64,000 nt of DNA from a virus (IMGVR_UViG_3300031972_002446:62001-126000), one strand, 5' to 3'; counted from the first letter of the stretch, positions 1 through 6,417 are shown. Notes: generated by a model from the sequence alone, not told the origin. A program made the numbers and translations.

Positions 1-150
1 TTCTCCTGATTCATAGCAGTAATTTATAATAGCACCTGCATTATTTGCGTCTTCATCAGAAATTTGTAATTCCTGTGTCATATCTCCGTATTCATCCACC
101 AAATAATCAGCAACAGCACTACTGTATTCGTTAACATTTTGAAATTGCAT
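1..150 (-). CDS. hypothetical protein, C-terminus cut by window edge
   Basis: An open frame begins at the ATG at 150 and runs off the left edge without a stop, so only the first 50 residues (MQFQNVNEYSSAVADY...) are visible. They are acidic and rich in Asn, Glu and Asp. A purine-rich AGAAAG lies 9 nt before the start, and a good promoter lies at 184-212. I do not recognise a family. It is the last gene visible on this strand. Confidence 0.6.
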   Translation of the reverse strand, partial: MQFQNVNEYSSAVADYLVDEYGDMTQELQISDEDANNAGAIINYCYESGE

Positions 151-183
151 TGTTGTTTCTTTCTGAAAAGGTCGGTTTTTATT

Positions 184-212
184 AGTATATCATACTTATC
201 GTCTGTTGTCAA
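184..212 (-). promoter_or_regulatory. sigma70-type promoter with GACGATA spacer
   Basis: TTGACA (207-212), a 17-nt spacer containing GACGATA, and TATACT (184-189). It sits 34 nt before the start codon at 150 and overlaps the 3' end of the upstream gene. It is one of the repeated left-arm promoter family. Confidence 0.75.
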
Positions 213-376
213 TCAATATCTTTACAAGAATTTTCATCTATGGTATCACCTAGTAAAACTACAGCATTTTCTAGTAAAACACCCATAATTTTGGGTTCGA
301 TATTATCTATATGGGTTAATTGATTCTCATAGTCGATAATGAATTTTTCAATCCTTAGCCTTAATTGATTAGTCAC
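209..376 (-). CDS. small hypothetical protein, paralogue of 563-715
   Basis: 55 codons starting at GTG; an in-phase ATG one base upstream would hit TGA at once, so GTG is the only reasonable start. AGGA lies 8-9 nt upstream. The N-terminal half (TNQLRLRIEKFIIDYENQL) matches the protein at 563-715 (TDELRQNIEKFILAYENQI) almost position for position, including the following xxIDN, so the two arose by duplication. It is probably a short helical protein of unknown function. It ends inside the next promoter. Confidence 0.6.
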   Translation of the reverse strand: MTNQLRLRIEKFIIDYENQLTHIDNIEPKIMGVLLENAVVLLGDTIDENSCKDID

Positions 377-384
377 ATATTATC

Positions 385-561
385 CTATTTTAAATCTCTA
401 ATATTATAAAACCCATCAAGAAAATTAACCATATTATTTATCTGATCAACAGTATAAGGTTGATACCCTGTACTCTTTTCCAGTTTTTTCATAACTTCGC
501 CCATATGCTCCAATGAGTCCACAATCATGGTAATATCATGTTTATCTAATTCTACAAGCAT
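385..561 (-). CDS. small hypothetical protein
   Basis: 58 residues (MLVELDKHDITMIVDSLEHM...). The start codon follows the stop of the upstream gene by one base (TAAGATG), so translation is probably coupled. The sequence is mostly helical in character with no recognisable domain. It separates the two paralogous genes at 209-376 and 563-715 in the same operon. Confidence 0.55.
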   Translation of the reverse strand: MLVELDKHDITMIVDSLEHMGEVMKKLEKSTGYQPYTVDQINNMVNFLDGFYNIRDLK

Positions 562-562
562 C

Positions 563-715
563 TTAATTGTCCTTTTTTACAACTTCTGTTAGTAGATCAA
601 TAGCACCCTCTAAAAATATATCTGTAGTTGCCACATCCATATTATCTATATCATTAATTTGATTCTCATAGGCCAGAATAAACTTTTCTATATTTTGTCG
701 TAATTCATCTGTCAT
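563..715 (-). CDS. small hypothetical protein, paralogue of 209-376
   Basis: 50 residues, overlapping the end of the upstream gene by 4 bp. The shared core EKFI-x2-YENQ-x3-DIDN with the 209-376 protein shows a local gene duplication. No known domain is visible. It is the third gene from the end of an operon running leftward from about 1363. Confidence 0.6.
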   Translation of the reverse strand: MTDELRQNIEKFILAYENQINDIDNMDVATTDIFLEGAIDLLTEVVKKDN

Positions 716-933
716 ACTGACACCCTCTCTTTGCTAAATCTATCCTCTAAATTAAAGACTTCCCACATTTCCCTAGACAATCTATTAATATCTTCCATAT
801 TATAATCTTTACCCATATCAGGGAAACCTTTTTCTTGGTCTTTTCTCATCCTTGCACGTTTTTCCAATAGAGCGTCGTACAACATAAGATAATCTTGGTC
901 TGTAATATCAAATAATTCATTAAAGTATTTCAT
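712..933 (-). CDS. hypothetical protein, 73 residues
   Basis: I chose the ATG at 933 (MKYFNELFDITDQDY...) because GGAAGG lies just upstream and the start overlaps the preceding stop as ATGA. A longer frame exists but its earlier start has no ribosome site. The protein is charged and probably helical, of unknown function. It is translationally coupled on both sides. Confidence 0.65.
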   Translation of the reverse strand: MKYFNELFDITDQDYLMLYDALLEKRARMRKDQEKGFPDMGKDYNMEDINRLSREMWEVFNLEDRFSKERVSV

Positions 934-1256
934 ACCGCCACCTTCCTTCCACTGTATAAATAACCCCCATGAGGATCGCAAACCTCTAAAATTCTATCAA
1001 AATTCTCTGCCAGATTATATCTAGCACCTTTTGCTGGAGAGTTCCATGTAGCCGCTTTTAGTATATCCAAATTATTATTATCCACAAAAGCATGAACACT
1101 ACTACCACCGCCAGCATCTACTCTGATAATTTTAGTATACTTTTTATTTACTTTAAAGTCATACTTGACAGGAGGGTTTGTAGGATATTTAGCCTTAAAT
1201 TTAGACTCCAATATTTCACACCATTCTTCTACAAAATTAATATACTTATTAATCAT
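930..1256 (-). CDS. conserved phage-type hypothetical protein (HAFVD/PAKGARYNL)
   Basis: 108 residues. The middle (KIIRVDAGGGSSVHAFVD, then DILKAATWNSPAKGARYNL) resembles a family I have seen in many cyanophage and enterobacterial phage proteins of unknown function: a short beta-rich segment, an aromatic-Pro-Ala-Lys motif, then Ala-Arg-Tyr/Gly-Asn. A charged N-terminal helix precedes it. Its start overlaps the stop of the membrane-protein gene upstream (ATGA). The assignment rests on motif memory, not a search. Confidence 0.7.
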   Translation of the reverse strand: MINKYINFVEEWCEILESKFKAKYPTNPPVKYDFKVNKKYTKIIRVDAGGGSSVHAFVDNNNLDILKAATWNSPAKGARYNLAENFDRILEVCDPHGGYLYSGRKVAV

Positions 1257-1363
1257 ACTTTCTTTCTCCTTTTATCTACTTTCCATTCTCTGTAAGATGC
1301 TATAAAAAACCACGCTGTAGCCACAATAGCCACGATATGTAATACTCTTCCGACTATTTCCAT
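1253..1363 (-). CDS. very small membrane protein (36 aa)
   Basis: MEIVGRVLHIVAIVATAWFF is followed by IASYREWKVDKRRKKV: one hydrophobic helix (about residues 4-21) and a basic tail, so probably inner membrane with the C-terminus in the cytoplasm. The stop overlaps the next start as ATGA. There is no strong ribosome site. Function unknown. Confidence 0.5.
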   Translation of the reverse strand: MEIVGRVLHIVAIVATAWFFIASYREWKVDKRRKKV

Positions 1364-1409
1364 TTGATTTCTATTTCATTTCTTTTTGATTTGTGGGTGA
1401 TTAACCCAT

Positions 1410-1586
1410 TTAGGTCATTTGATTCTTATTTTTGGTGGGAATCGTACCCAATAAGGTTCTATCAATTATATGCAGATTCTTTATTTCTTGATGCTTTATA
1501 TCTATTGGATTTGTATGTAAATGAGTGTGTAAAACCTTGCGTAATAGTTTGATTTCGCTATCTGTGAGAAGTATGCTTTTATACAT
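1410..1586 (-). CDS. small hypothetical protein, first gene of operon
   Basis: 58 residues (MYKSILLTDSEIKLLRKVLHTHL...). AGGAAA lies just before the ATG and a strong promoter lies at 1632-1659. The pattern 'LTDSEIKLLRKVL' reads like an amphipathic helix pair, but I see no family. Probably the leading gene of the 1-1586 operon. Confidence 0.55.
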   Translation of the reverse strand: MYKSILLTDSEIKLLRKVLHTHLHTNPIDIKHQEIKNLHIIDRTLLGTIPTKNKNQMT

Positions 1587-1631
1587 TTTTTCCTATACCT
1601 ATTACATAAACTACTACTAGTACTAATAGAC

Positions 1632-1659
1632 ATTATACCATAAGTAACCATAGAGTCAA
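1632..1659 (-). promoter_or_regulatory. sigma70 promoter TTGACT-N16-TATAAT
   Basis: The -35 is at 1654-1659 and a perfect -10 at 1632-1637, 46 nt upstream of the ATG at 1586. CCGATA abuts the -35 on its upstream side, so the nCGATA motif is present but shifted out of the spacer. Confidence 0.75.
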
Positions 1660-1963
1660 TATCGGAATTTAGAGCGTCTGGACTTTAGTTTTTTTATGCT
1701 CTTTTTTCCCTTAGAAAACCCTTATTTTACAAGTCAGTTATATTTAATAAGTAAATTAAGGTTATATTTATGACAAAATTGGTCTAAAAAACGATAAAAA
1801 CCAGTTCATTATTATTAATACAGGAAAGATAAACCCTAAAAACGGACATAAAAGATGTCTAAAATATGAAAAAATTCAAGAAACATGATGATAATTCCTA
1901 ATAGTTATATATTCTTTAGTAGTAGGGAAAATGTTATTAAAACTCTATTATAATCAATATTTT
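1660..1963. other. intergenic, no gene seen
   Basis: About 300 nt, strongly AT-rich, between the promoter at 1632-1659 and the end of the next gene. I looked for small frames with ribosome sites and found only a 16-codon minus-strand frame, which is not convincing. No hairpin with a U-run, tRNA or repeat was seen. Confidence 0.5.
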
Positions 1964-2167
1964 TTATTTTGATACTTGACCCTTCATTTCTATAGATACT
2001 TGATCCTTTGGTACTGATACTGTATGTGAAATTTTTATTATATCAATAGATAGTAAACAATCATCTAAATTATTACCATTCTCTTTTTTCCATGCATTAA
2101 CTTCTTTCTCTATACTTTTACAAACTTTCTCACAAGACACATTATCTCTCAGACTAATATTAACCAT
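1964..2167 (-). CDS. hypothetical protein, 67 residues
   Basis: MVNISLRDNVSCEKVCKSIEKEVNAWKKENG... is predicted to have an N-terminal helix with two cysteines and a beta-like C-terminus. AAGG lies about 11 nt upstream. The repeat element at 2211-2260 lies 44 nt upstream. No family recognised. Confidence 0.55.
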   Translation of the reverse strand: MVNISLRDNVSCEKVCKSIEKEVNAWKKENGNNLDDCLLSIDIIKISHTVSVPKDQVSIEMKGQVSK

Positions 2168-2210
2168 ATAACATTCAACCTTTTTAGTTTAGATTTGACA
2201 AACCTCTAAA

Positions 2211-2260
2211 ACTCACTGACTATCAATCATTGGCGCAATCCTAATAGTTAAGATAAGACA
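2211..2260 (-). repeat. 50-nt punctuation element, copy A
   Basis: Shares its 3' end (minus strand) GATAGTCAGTGA and its 5' end TTGTCTTA with copies at 2638, 3577 and 9093, and more loosely 13735. It lies in a non-coding gap between two single-gene units. See the finding on this family. Confidence 0.65.
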
Positions 2261-2290
2261 AAAATACTATCATTTAGTTTTTATTAAAAA

Positions 2291-2533
2291 TTATAAATTA
2301 TACTCTTCCATAGTTACAGTAAATGAATCACTTAAATTATTATCTTGATTTCCTTGATCCTTATTATCTTCTGATATATATGCTTCTAATTCCTTATCGA
2401 CACCTCTTTCCTTTACCTTGGGTTTATATGTTATTGCAGGATGATCATTCTCAAAAATTAAAGAACAAAAAATAGAAATTGTTCCCATTCCAAATAGAAT
2501 AGTTAATACGCTTAATAATATTTGACCTAACAC
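2291..2533 (-). CDS. single-pass membrane protein
   Basis: 80 residues. Residues 5-27 (ILLSVLTILFGMGTISIFC) form one hydrophobic helix, followed by an acidic, Asn/Asp-rich tail (EDNKDQGNQDNN). It looks like a small inner-membrane protein with an N-terminal anchor. It could be a host-takeover or superinfection factor, but nothing in the sequence decides this. A promoter with CGATA is at 2570-2598. Confidence 0.55.
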   Translation of the reverse strand: MLGQILLSVLTILFGMGTISIFCSLIFENDHPAITYKPKVKERGVDKELEAYISEDNKDQGNQDNNLSDSFTVTMEEYNL

Positions 2534-2569
2534 TCAACTTACTCCACGACCTTTATTTCCAACTACCTA

Positions 2570-2598
2570 ATAGTAGGGTTCGTTTTTTATCGCAGCAA
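2570..2598 (-). promoter_or_regulatory. probable promoter TTGCTG-N17-TACTAT
   Basis: The -35-like box is at 2593-2598 and the -10-like box at 2570-2575; CGATA is at the start of the spacer. It is weaker than the other family members but placed 37 nt before the start codon at 2533, directly downstream of repeat copy B. Confidence 0.45.
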
Positions 2599-2637
2599 GT
2601 TACGGTAGGTTAATATGATTTTTCATAAGTTGTTAAA

Positions 2638-2687
2638 ATTCACTGACTATGATTATCTGGTGCAAAGTTAGTAGTTAAGGTAAGACA
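2638..2687 (-). repeat. 50-nt punctuation element, copy B
   Basis: Minus strand: TTGTCTTACCTTAACTACTA at one end and ATCATAGTCAGTGAAT at the other, matching copy A at most conserved positions. It lies directly after the gene at 2692-2946 and before the promoter at 2570-2598. Confidence 0.65.
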
Positions 2688-2691
2688 ATAA

Positions 2692-2946
2692 TTATATATT
2701 TATTTTTCCTGACTCATGAACTATTTCTAATTGTTTATCGTCAGATAATTTGGCAAAGCAACTATATGATATTACTTGACCTTCTAAATCATTCTTCATA
2801 TATTTCGTATAAACATTAATTCGCCATCTATTGTCCCAAAGGTTCGATGCTCTACACATAACCAAATTTCTTGGTTTCCCTTTTTTCTGGAGTAATAGAT
2901 CACAAACTATTCCATCTGTTTCTATTGATACGGGATTTACTTGCAT
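2692..2946 (-). CDS. hypothetical protein, 84 residues
   Basis: MQVNPVSIETDGIVCDLLLQKKGKPRN... GGAG lies 6 nt before the ATG. Alternating hydrophobic residues suggest a small beta-sheet protein, with two Cys in the first half and one later. No family recognised. Confidence 0.6.
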   Translation of the reverse strand: MQVNPVSIETDGIVCDLLLQKKGKPRNLVMCRASNLWDNRWRINVYTKYMKNDLEGQVISYSCFAKLSDDKQLEIVHESGKINI

Positions 2947-2959
2947 AATTCACTCCTTT

Positions 2960-3175
2960 AATTATATTTATTTATTCGGTTTTTTTATCTTGACTAATCT
3001 AATTATTATGTTATATTTATACAGGCCGGGAGGATATTACTATCTAATACTAAATTCATTAACTTGTTTACTTTCACAATATAGGTCGGCTAGTGCAAAT
3101 AGGATGAGTATTGTTATCATATAAAATTTCGTTATAAAGGGAAAAGGGTTGAGTTTAGTAGGAAAAAGGTTATTA
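2960..3175. other. intergenic, no convincing gene
   Basis: About 215 nt. A 26-codon minus-strand frame (start near 3121) begins with a hydrophobic run but has no ribosome site, so I do not call it. No terminator or clear promoter is seen. Confidence 0.4.
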
Positions 3176-3433
3176 TTAAGTATTATCTTTATTTTCTGTA
3201 ATACCTATAATCTGTAAGTACTCATTTAATTTCTTAACCCTATCTTCATCAGATATATTAGGAAATTCTTTATCAACCATTTTTGCTAAATCTTCAAATA
3301 TACCATTTTCCAAATAATCTTGACCTTCTTTCATATATTTAATATAATCTTCCTTAGACAAAGAGTTTCTATAGTCCATGTCTTCTTGCATCAATTTACT
3401 CAGTGATTCTTGAACTTCTTTCTCATTAATCAT
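3176..3433 (-). CDS. hypothetical acidic helical protein, 85 residues
   Basis: MINEKEVQESLSKLMQEDMDYRNSL..., highly charged and helical throughout. AGGAG lies 8 nt before the start. A long leader precedes it: a promoter at 3502-3529, repeat copy C, then two tandem hairpins and a second promoter. Function unknown. Confidence 0.6.
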   Translation of the reverse strand: MINEKEVQESLSKLMQEDMDYRNSLSKEDYIKYMKEGQDYLENGIFEDLAKMVDKEFPNISDEDRVKKLNEYLQIIGITENKDNT

Positions 3434-3501
3434 TTAAACAACTCCTATTCTAATTAATAATCAAACTCATATATAAATACCCCGTAACATCTCAATGATA
3501 T

Positions 3502-3529
3502 ATAGTAGTCCTTTCTAGTTATTATTCAA
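3502..3529 (-). promoter_or_regulatory. probable promoter TTGAAT-N16-TACTAT
   Basis: The -35-like box is at 3524-3529 and the -10-like box at 3502-3507, about 70 nt before the ATG at 3433. It lies directly downstream of repeat copy C, as at the other copies. Confidence 0.4.
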
Positions 3530-3576
3530 TAATTATATTATCAACTATCCTTCTGTATAAATCAAAGACCATAGAA

Positions 3577-3626
3577 ATTCACTGACTATAACCATTCAAA
3601 CCAAACCTATCGGTTTAGATGATACA
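3577..3626 (-). repeat. 50-nt punctuation element, copy C
   Basis: Minus strand contains the hairpin AAACC-GATA-GGTTT and ends ATAGTCAGTGAATTT, identical to copy B over the last 14 nt. Its internal hairpin sequence differs from copies A, B and D while pairing is kept, which argues for RNA structure. Confidence 0.65.
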
Positions 3627-3667
3627 ATAGAACTCCAGATTGGAATATTTTTATATTTATATTATAA

Positions 3668-3785
3668 ATCTCTCGTAAGTCCTTACCAGCAAACAACTTA
3701 CACTCTACCATTATATCGGATCATCACGCCTTTGTCCATTAGGAAATCTCCGTAAGTCCTTGTCAGATATAGACTTACAACTAAT
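3668..3785 (-). repeat. two tandem GTAAGT...ACTTAC hairpins
   Basis: On the minus strand two units, about 75 nt apart, each have GTAAGT, about 15 nt of loop ending AAGG, then ACTTAC and (A)GAGATTT. Each forms a 6-bp stem. The upstream unit is followed by GGAGATTT and a 13-codon frame whose stop lies in the second stem. It could be a leader-type regulator or simply processed hairpins. Confidence 0.45.
3710..3738 (-). promoter_or_regulatory. promoter TGGACA-N17-TATAAT
   Basis: The -35 is at 3733-3738 and the perfect -10 at 3710-3715, with CCGATA directly abutting the -10. It lies between the two hairpins and would transcribe the second hairpin, repeat copy C and then the gene at 3176-3433. Confidence 0.5.
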
Positions 3786-3850
3786 TAGAATCTATTATTA
3801 TTTTACTATACACAATAAAATTGTCGTATTTTGCGCGGCCGGGTTTTGAC

Positions 3851-3888
3851 AAAAAAGAGCCGACCCGATTTCTCAGGCCGACTCTTTT
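3851..3888 (-). terminator. intrinsic terminator after the DUF932 gene
   Basis: On the minus strand AGAGTCGGCC pairs with GGTCGGCTCT (two GU pairs), followed by TTTTTT. It begins 26 nt after the stop codon at 3915. Confidence 0.8.
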
Positions 3889-3914
3889 CGACACGCACCA
3901 CGAAAGGAGAGCGA

Positions 3915-4862
3915 TTATAGAGCGTTGGCATACTCGGTTGCGAGATTCAACGCCCTGATATTATCAGAGCCGTTTTGACCGAACCACAGACTTTCCATGC
4001 GGTTGTTGGTATTACGACCCTTTGTGTAATTAAGATACTCATTGAAGCCGTTATAGGCAGCCCACCAAGTACCAGATACTCCCGGCATTGATTGTTTCGG
4101 GCCTTCGATGGTAGCAAGAATGTCGTCCATAATATTTTTGGTACGAGTCTTGATATCCTCTTCAGCCTTTTTATCAATATTCAGCAGAACCTTCACATAC
4201 TTACGAACATCAGCCTGATTGAAATTACGACTAGCAAGAAATCGGAACTGTTCAGCACTAGCCTCAAATTGTCCGTTGATATTGTCCATGATATCTCGGA
4301 CGTTATCTAGGTTTGCTGCTGCACTTTTTGTATGTCTGATACGCAGTAGTTTGCTTACGCCACTTTGGTGAGCAAATGCCAAGGTATTCACACAAACAAC
4401 ACGAATAGGAGTGTATCCTACGCGAATAGCAGTTGTACCATCGTGACTGTTGGATAGAAGGATAAACTTCTGAACCTCATCACCCTTAACAATTTCGCTA
4501 GGATCACGATTGAGTTGAGCCAAAGCCCATACTTTTTGCCCGTCACTTAGACTTCCTCCAGTATGCAGGCTACATTCACCAGCGTCGATGAATGGCTGAA
4601 ACCAGTTGAAGGCATCACGATTCTGGAGCGGTACGTATCTTGGGCCTACCACACCTAGAATACTATTATCGCTTTTACGATAAGTTGCTCTAGCAGGTAC
4701 ATCATAACCATCTTTGGTTACAAGATCTTTTGTACCCACTTCCCAATCAAGACCACTAGCCTCGATTGCTTCTGAGATTGTTGGAGCATCTTCCAACTTT
4801 TCACCAAGGCCATGCCAAGGTTCTGCTCCGGTGTAAAACATAGATTCAACATTAGCAGGCAT
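3915..4862 (-). CDS. DUF932 phage/plasmid-like protein
   Basis: 315 residues. The N-terminus (AEPWHGLGEKLEDAPTISEA), the central block (FILLSNSHDGTTAIRVGYTP then RVVCVNTL) and the C-terminal LWFGQNGS region are the hallmarks of DUF932, also named phage/plasmid-like protein TIGR03299. The family is common in phages and plasmids and has no proven biochemical role. Length is normal. AAGGA precedes the ATG; the gene is a single-gene unit with its own promoter (4902-4929) and terminator (3851-3888). It is noticeably less AT-rich than its neighbours. Confidence 0.9.
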   Translation of the reverse strand: MPANVESMFYTGAEPWHGLGEKLEDAPTISEAIEASGLDWEVGTKDLVTKDGYDVPARATYRKSDNSILGVVGPRYVPLQNRDAFNWFQPFIDAGECSLHTGGSLSDGQKVWALAQLNRDPSEIVKGDEVQKFILLSNSHDGTTAIRVGYTPIRVVCVNTLAFAHQSGVSKLLRIRHTKSAAANLDNVRDIMDNINGQFEASAEQFRFLASRNFNQADVRKYVKVLLNIDKKAEEDIKTRTKNIMDDILATIEGPKQSMPGVSGTWWAAYNGFNEYLNYTKGRNTNNRMESLWFGQNGSDNIRALNLATEYANAL

Positions 4863-4901
4863 TTTAGTTCCTTTCGTAAGAGTAATGTCCTGTATGCTCT
4901 A

Positions 4902-4929
4902 AGTATATCATATATATCGTCACTGTCAA
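4902..4929 (-). promoter_or_regulatory. sigma70-type promoter with GACGATA spacer
   Basis: TTGACA (4924-4929), 16-nt spacer with GACGATA, TATACT (4902-4907), 40 nt upstream of the DUF932 start codon. Confidence 0.8.
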
Positions 4930-4967
4930 CAGTTAATCTTTAGCATAATTGAGAAAAAAATAACATA

Positions 4968-4983
4968 ATCAGCCCGGCCTGAT
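4968..4983 (-). terminator. short hairpin ATCAG-N6-CTGAT upstream of promoter
   Basis: A GC-rich 5-bp hairpin just after the stop of the phosphoribosyltransferase gene, followed on the minus strand by a T-rich stretch and then the promoter at 4902. It is one of the hairpins found at most unit boundaries in this arm. Confidence 0.45.
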
Positions 4984-4988
4984 TTTAT

Positions 4989-5468
4989 TTAAATATAAGG
5001 AATGCCTAAATCTTTTTCACATAATTCAGGCATTTTCCTATAAGCACATTGATCTTTCATATAAGAGTACACGCCAATACATTTAGAGATTGGAGTTTCA
5101 TTCTTAATACTTCGAATGATATGTTTAACAGTATCCCCAGAGCATATTAAATCATCAATAATAATATATCGTTTACTACTTGGGCCTTCTACTATAAAGT
5201 CACTATATCCATCTTTTTTCTTACGAATAACAATTATATTTTTTTTGAGCAATTCAGCAATCTGTGGCACAACCATTAAACCACTCGTACCACAACATGC
5301 TATAGCATCGTATCCAATATTTAATTTATTCAAATAAGAATAGGTAGTCATAATTATTTTATTACGATATTTATGATTTAAGATACGGCTAGTATGAGAT
5401 GCTCCTTGTATAATACTGCCATCATCATTACGTCTGAACTCGTCAAGTTCTTGCATTAAAATATTCAT
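4989..5468 (-). CDS. phosphoribosyltransferase-like protein
   Basis: 159 residues. IIIDDLICSGDT (residues 102-113) is the PRPP-binding signature of type I phosphoribosyltransferases, and AIACCGTSGLMV (56-66) matches the pyrophosphate-loop strand that precedes it. A flexible-loop Lys/Arg cluster (IRKKKDG) lies between them. Such enzymes transfer phosphoribose to a purine, pyrimidine or other base; the substrate cannot be told. The ATG has no clear ribosome site and follows directly the T-run after the tRNA-like element, so the start is uncertain. Confidence 0.85.
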   Translation of the reverse strand: MNILMQELDEFRRNDDGSIIQGASHTSRILNHKYRNKIIMTTYSYLNKLNIGYDAIACCGTSGLMVVPQIAELLKKNIIVIRKKKDGYSDFIVEGPSSKRYIIIDDLICSGDTVKHIIRSIKNETPISKCIGVYSYMKDQCAYRKMPELCEKDLGIPYI

Positions 5469-5478
5469 AATTAAAAAA

Positions 5479-5552
5479 GACTAATGGCCTGATTCGAACA
5501 GACTAAATTGATAACTAGATTTATATGTGTGTCCCACCACACCGCATTAGTC
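5479..5552 (-). tRNA. aberrant tRNA-like element, anticodon unclear
   Basis: 74 nt with an 8-bp end stem (GACTAATG with CATTAGTC), a perfect T arm (GTCTG-TTCGAAT-CAGGC) and a D-arm-like GTGT...ACAC. The segment between D and T arms does not form a normal 5-bp/7-nt anticodon arm; the best is ATAA-ATCTAG-TTAT. An extra G-1:C73 pair resembles tRNA-His, but no GTG anticodon is present. Six Ts follow, so it may also act as a terminator. It could be a decayed tRNA. Confidence 0.5.
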
Positions 5553-5567
5553 GAAAGGAGATCAATA

Positions 5568-5738
5568 CTATATCTCATCAATAAGTTCAATAGGTTCTTG
5601 GTAGAGGTAGTTGCACGTTACATCTGTTTCAGCATTTTCATATTCATCATCTAAGTATGTTCCTTCTGTCATGAATTCACTATAATCAACGCTATTATCA
5701 GTAAGATCATCAATATATTCCCATTTATGATTATCCAT
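5568..5738 (-). CDS. small acidic hypothetical protein
   Basis: 56 residues from the ATG at 5738 (MDNHKWEYIDDLTDNSV...), chosen for AGGAG 8 nt upstream; a longer frame starts inside the promoter. Rich in Asp, Glu and Tyr and strongly acidic, as DNA mimics and small phage inhibitors often are, but no family is seen. It ends with TAG. Confidence 0.6.
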   Translation of the reverse strand: MDNHKWEYIDDLTDNSVDYSEFMTEGTYLDDEYENAETDVTCNYLYQEPIELIDEI

Positions 5739-5776
5739 ATATAATTCTCCTATCGTGAAACATTTAGTAATAGCAT

Positions 5777-5805
5777 ATTTTAACATATGCCACATCGCTT
5801 GTCAA
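5777..5805 (-). promoter_or_regulatory. sigma70-type promoter TTGACA-N17-TAAAAT
   Basis: The -35 is at 5800-5805, directly after the 3' end of tRNA-Lys; the -10 is at 5777-5782. The spacer begins AGCGAT, a variant of the nCGATA motif. It serves the gene at 5568-5738. Confidence 0.65.
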
Positions 5806-5806
5806 G

Positions 5807-5879
5807 TACCCCCAGTAGGACTCGAACCTACAACATACGGTTTAAAAGACCGCTACTCTACCGATTGAGTTATAGGGGC
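5807..5879 (-). tRNA. tRNA-Lys(UUU)
   Basis: Complete cloverleaf: acceptor GCCCCTA with TGGGGGT, D stem ACTC/GAGT, anticodon stem GCGGT/ACCGT with loop CTTTTAA (anticodon TTT), T arm GTAGG-TTCGAGT-CCTAC. CCA is not encoded. It reads AAA, the dominant Lys codon of the late genes. Confidence 0.92.
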
Positions 5880-5883
5880 TGAG

Positions 5884-5959
5884 TAGGACGGGCAGGAGTC
5901 GAACCTACCTATGAACACCTTATAAGAGTGTCGGATGCAACCGGCTTACCTTCCGTCCC
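5884..5959 (-). tRNA. tRNA-Ile(UAU)
   Basis: Acceptor GGGACGG with CCGTCCT, anticodon stem ACACT/GGTGT with loop CTTATAA (anticodon TAT), T arm GTAGG-TTCGACT-CCTGC. The D stem is weak (only two GC pairs) and position 8 is A rather than U. It would read AUA, frequent in this AT-rich genome. It starts directly after a CDS stop. Confidence 0.85.
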
Positions 5960-6121
5960 TTATGAGTATTCTGTTATTGCTCTTCTCCGAATATCCATCC
6001 GGGTGCGAACTCTACGAGGCCGGTTATCATGATTACCAGAGCCAGAACGATGAATGTTGTGTCCACGAGACATCTCCCAAGATTTTTTAGTTGAAACTTT
6101 TACTGATCCATACTTACTCAT
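5960..6121 (-). CDS. small basic hypothetical protein
   Basis: 53 residues (MSKYGSVKVSTKKSWEMSRG...), then HRSGSGNHDNRPRRVRTRMD. It is very basic with an Arg-rich second half, suggesting nucleic-acid binding. The ATG overlaps the upstream stop as ATGA. Another frame with a good ribosome site runs inside it (5974-6066). Its stop touches tRNA-Ile. Confidence 0.6.
   Translation of the reverse strand: MSKYGSVKVSTKKSWEMSRGHNIHRSGSGNHDNRPRRVRTRMDIRRRAITEYS
5974..6066 (-). CDS. possible nested membrane peptide, GTG start
   Basis: A 30-residue frame (VDTTFIVLALVIMITGLVEF...) lies out of frame inside the gene at 5960-6121. GGGAG stands 7 nt before the GTG, and the product is a clean hydrophobic helix with an acidic end, which is unlikely by chance opposite an Arg-rich frame. 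Expression is unproven. Confidence 0.35.
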   Translation of the reverse strand: MDTTFIVLALVIMITGLVEFAPGWIFGEEQ

Positions 6122-6417
6122 AGTTTATCCCTTAATAAGTCTTGAAGAAATTCTTTAGCAACATTATCAGGATCTTCTTCTACATTCACATCACACTCAT
6201 CTAATGCACCATCGAAAGAGTCTCTGTATGCTACTCCTAAATCCTCTAAGATATAATCGTCTCGTTCGTTTTCTTCTAATTCTAAATATTCTGTTCCATT
6301 GATAATATGTTTATGTGATTCATTTTCAATATAATCACCAATCCATTGGAATCTAATACTTTCAGGATCAGCCTCAACCCAACCATTAAATGTTATAATA
6401 ATTTTTTTATTACTCAT
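6118..6417 (-). CDS. hypothetical acidic protein, 99 residues
   Basis: Start taken at the ATG at 6417 (MSNKKIIITFNGWVEADPES...) with GGAGAAAC upstream, overlapping the stop of the preceding gene. A beta-like N-terminus (KIIITFNGWVEAD) is followed by an acidic helical region (NVEEDPDNVAKEFLQDLL). No family recognised. It belongs to a four-gene coupled operon reaching up to 6833. Confidence 0.6.
   Translation of the reverse strand: MSNKKIIITFNGWVEADPESIRFQWIGDYIENESHKHIINGTEYLELEENERDDYILEDLGVAYRDSFDGALDECDVNVEEDPDNVAKEFLQDLLRDKL

Noticed and set aside
1364-1552. Plus-strand frame of 62 codons
   Set aside because: It overlaps two minus-strand genes that have ribosome sites and a strong promoter; the plus frame has none.
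5479-5552. Amber-suppressor tRNA and stop-codon recoding
   Set aside because: ATCTAG in the tRNA-like element contains CTA, but the loop is malformed, and TAG ends several genes here (for example 385-561 and 31209) with sensible lengths.
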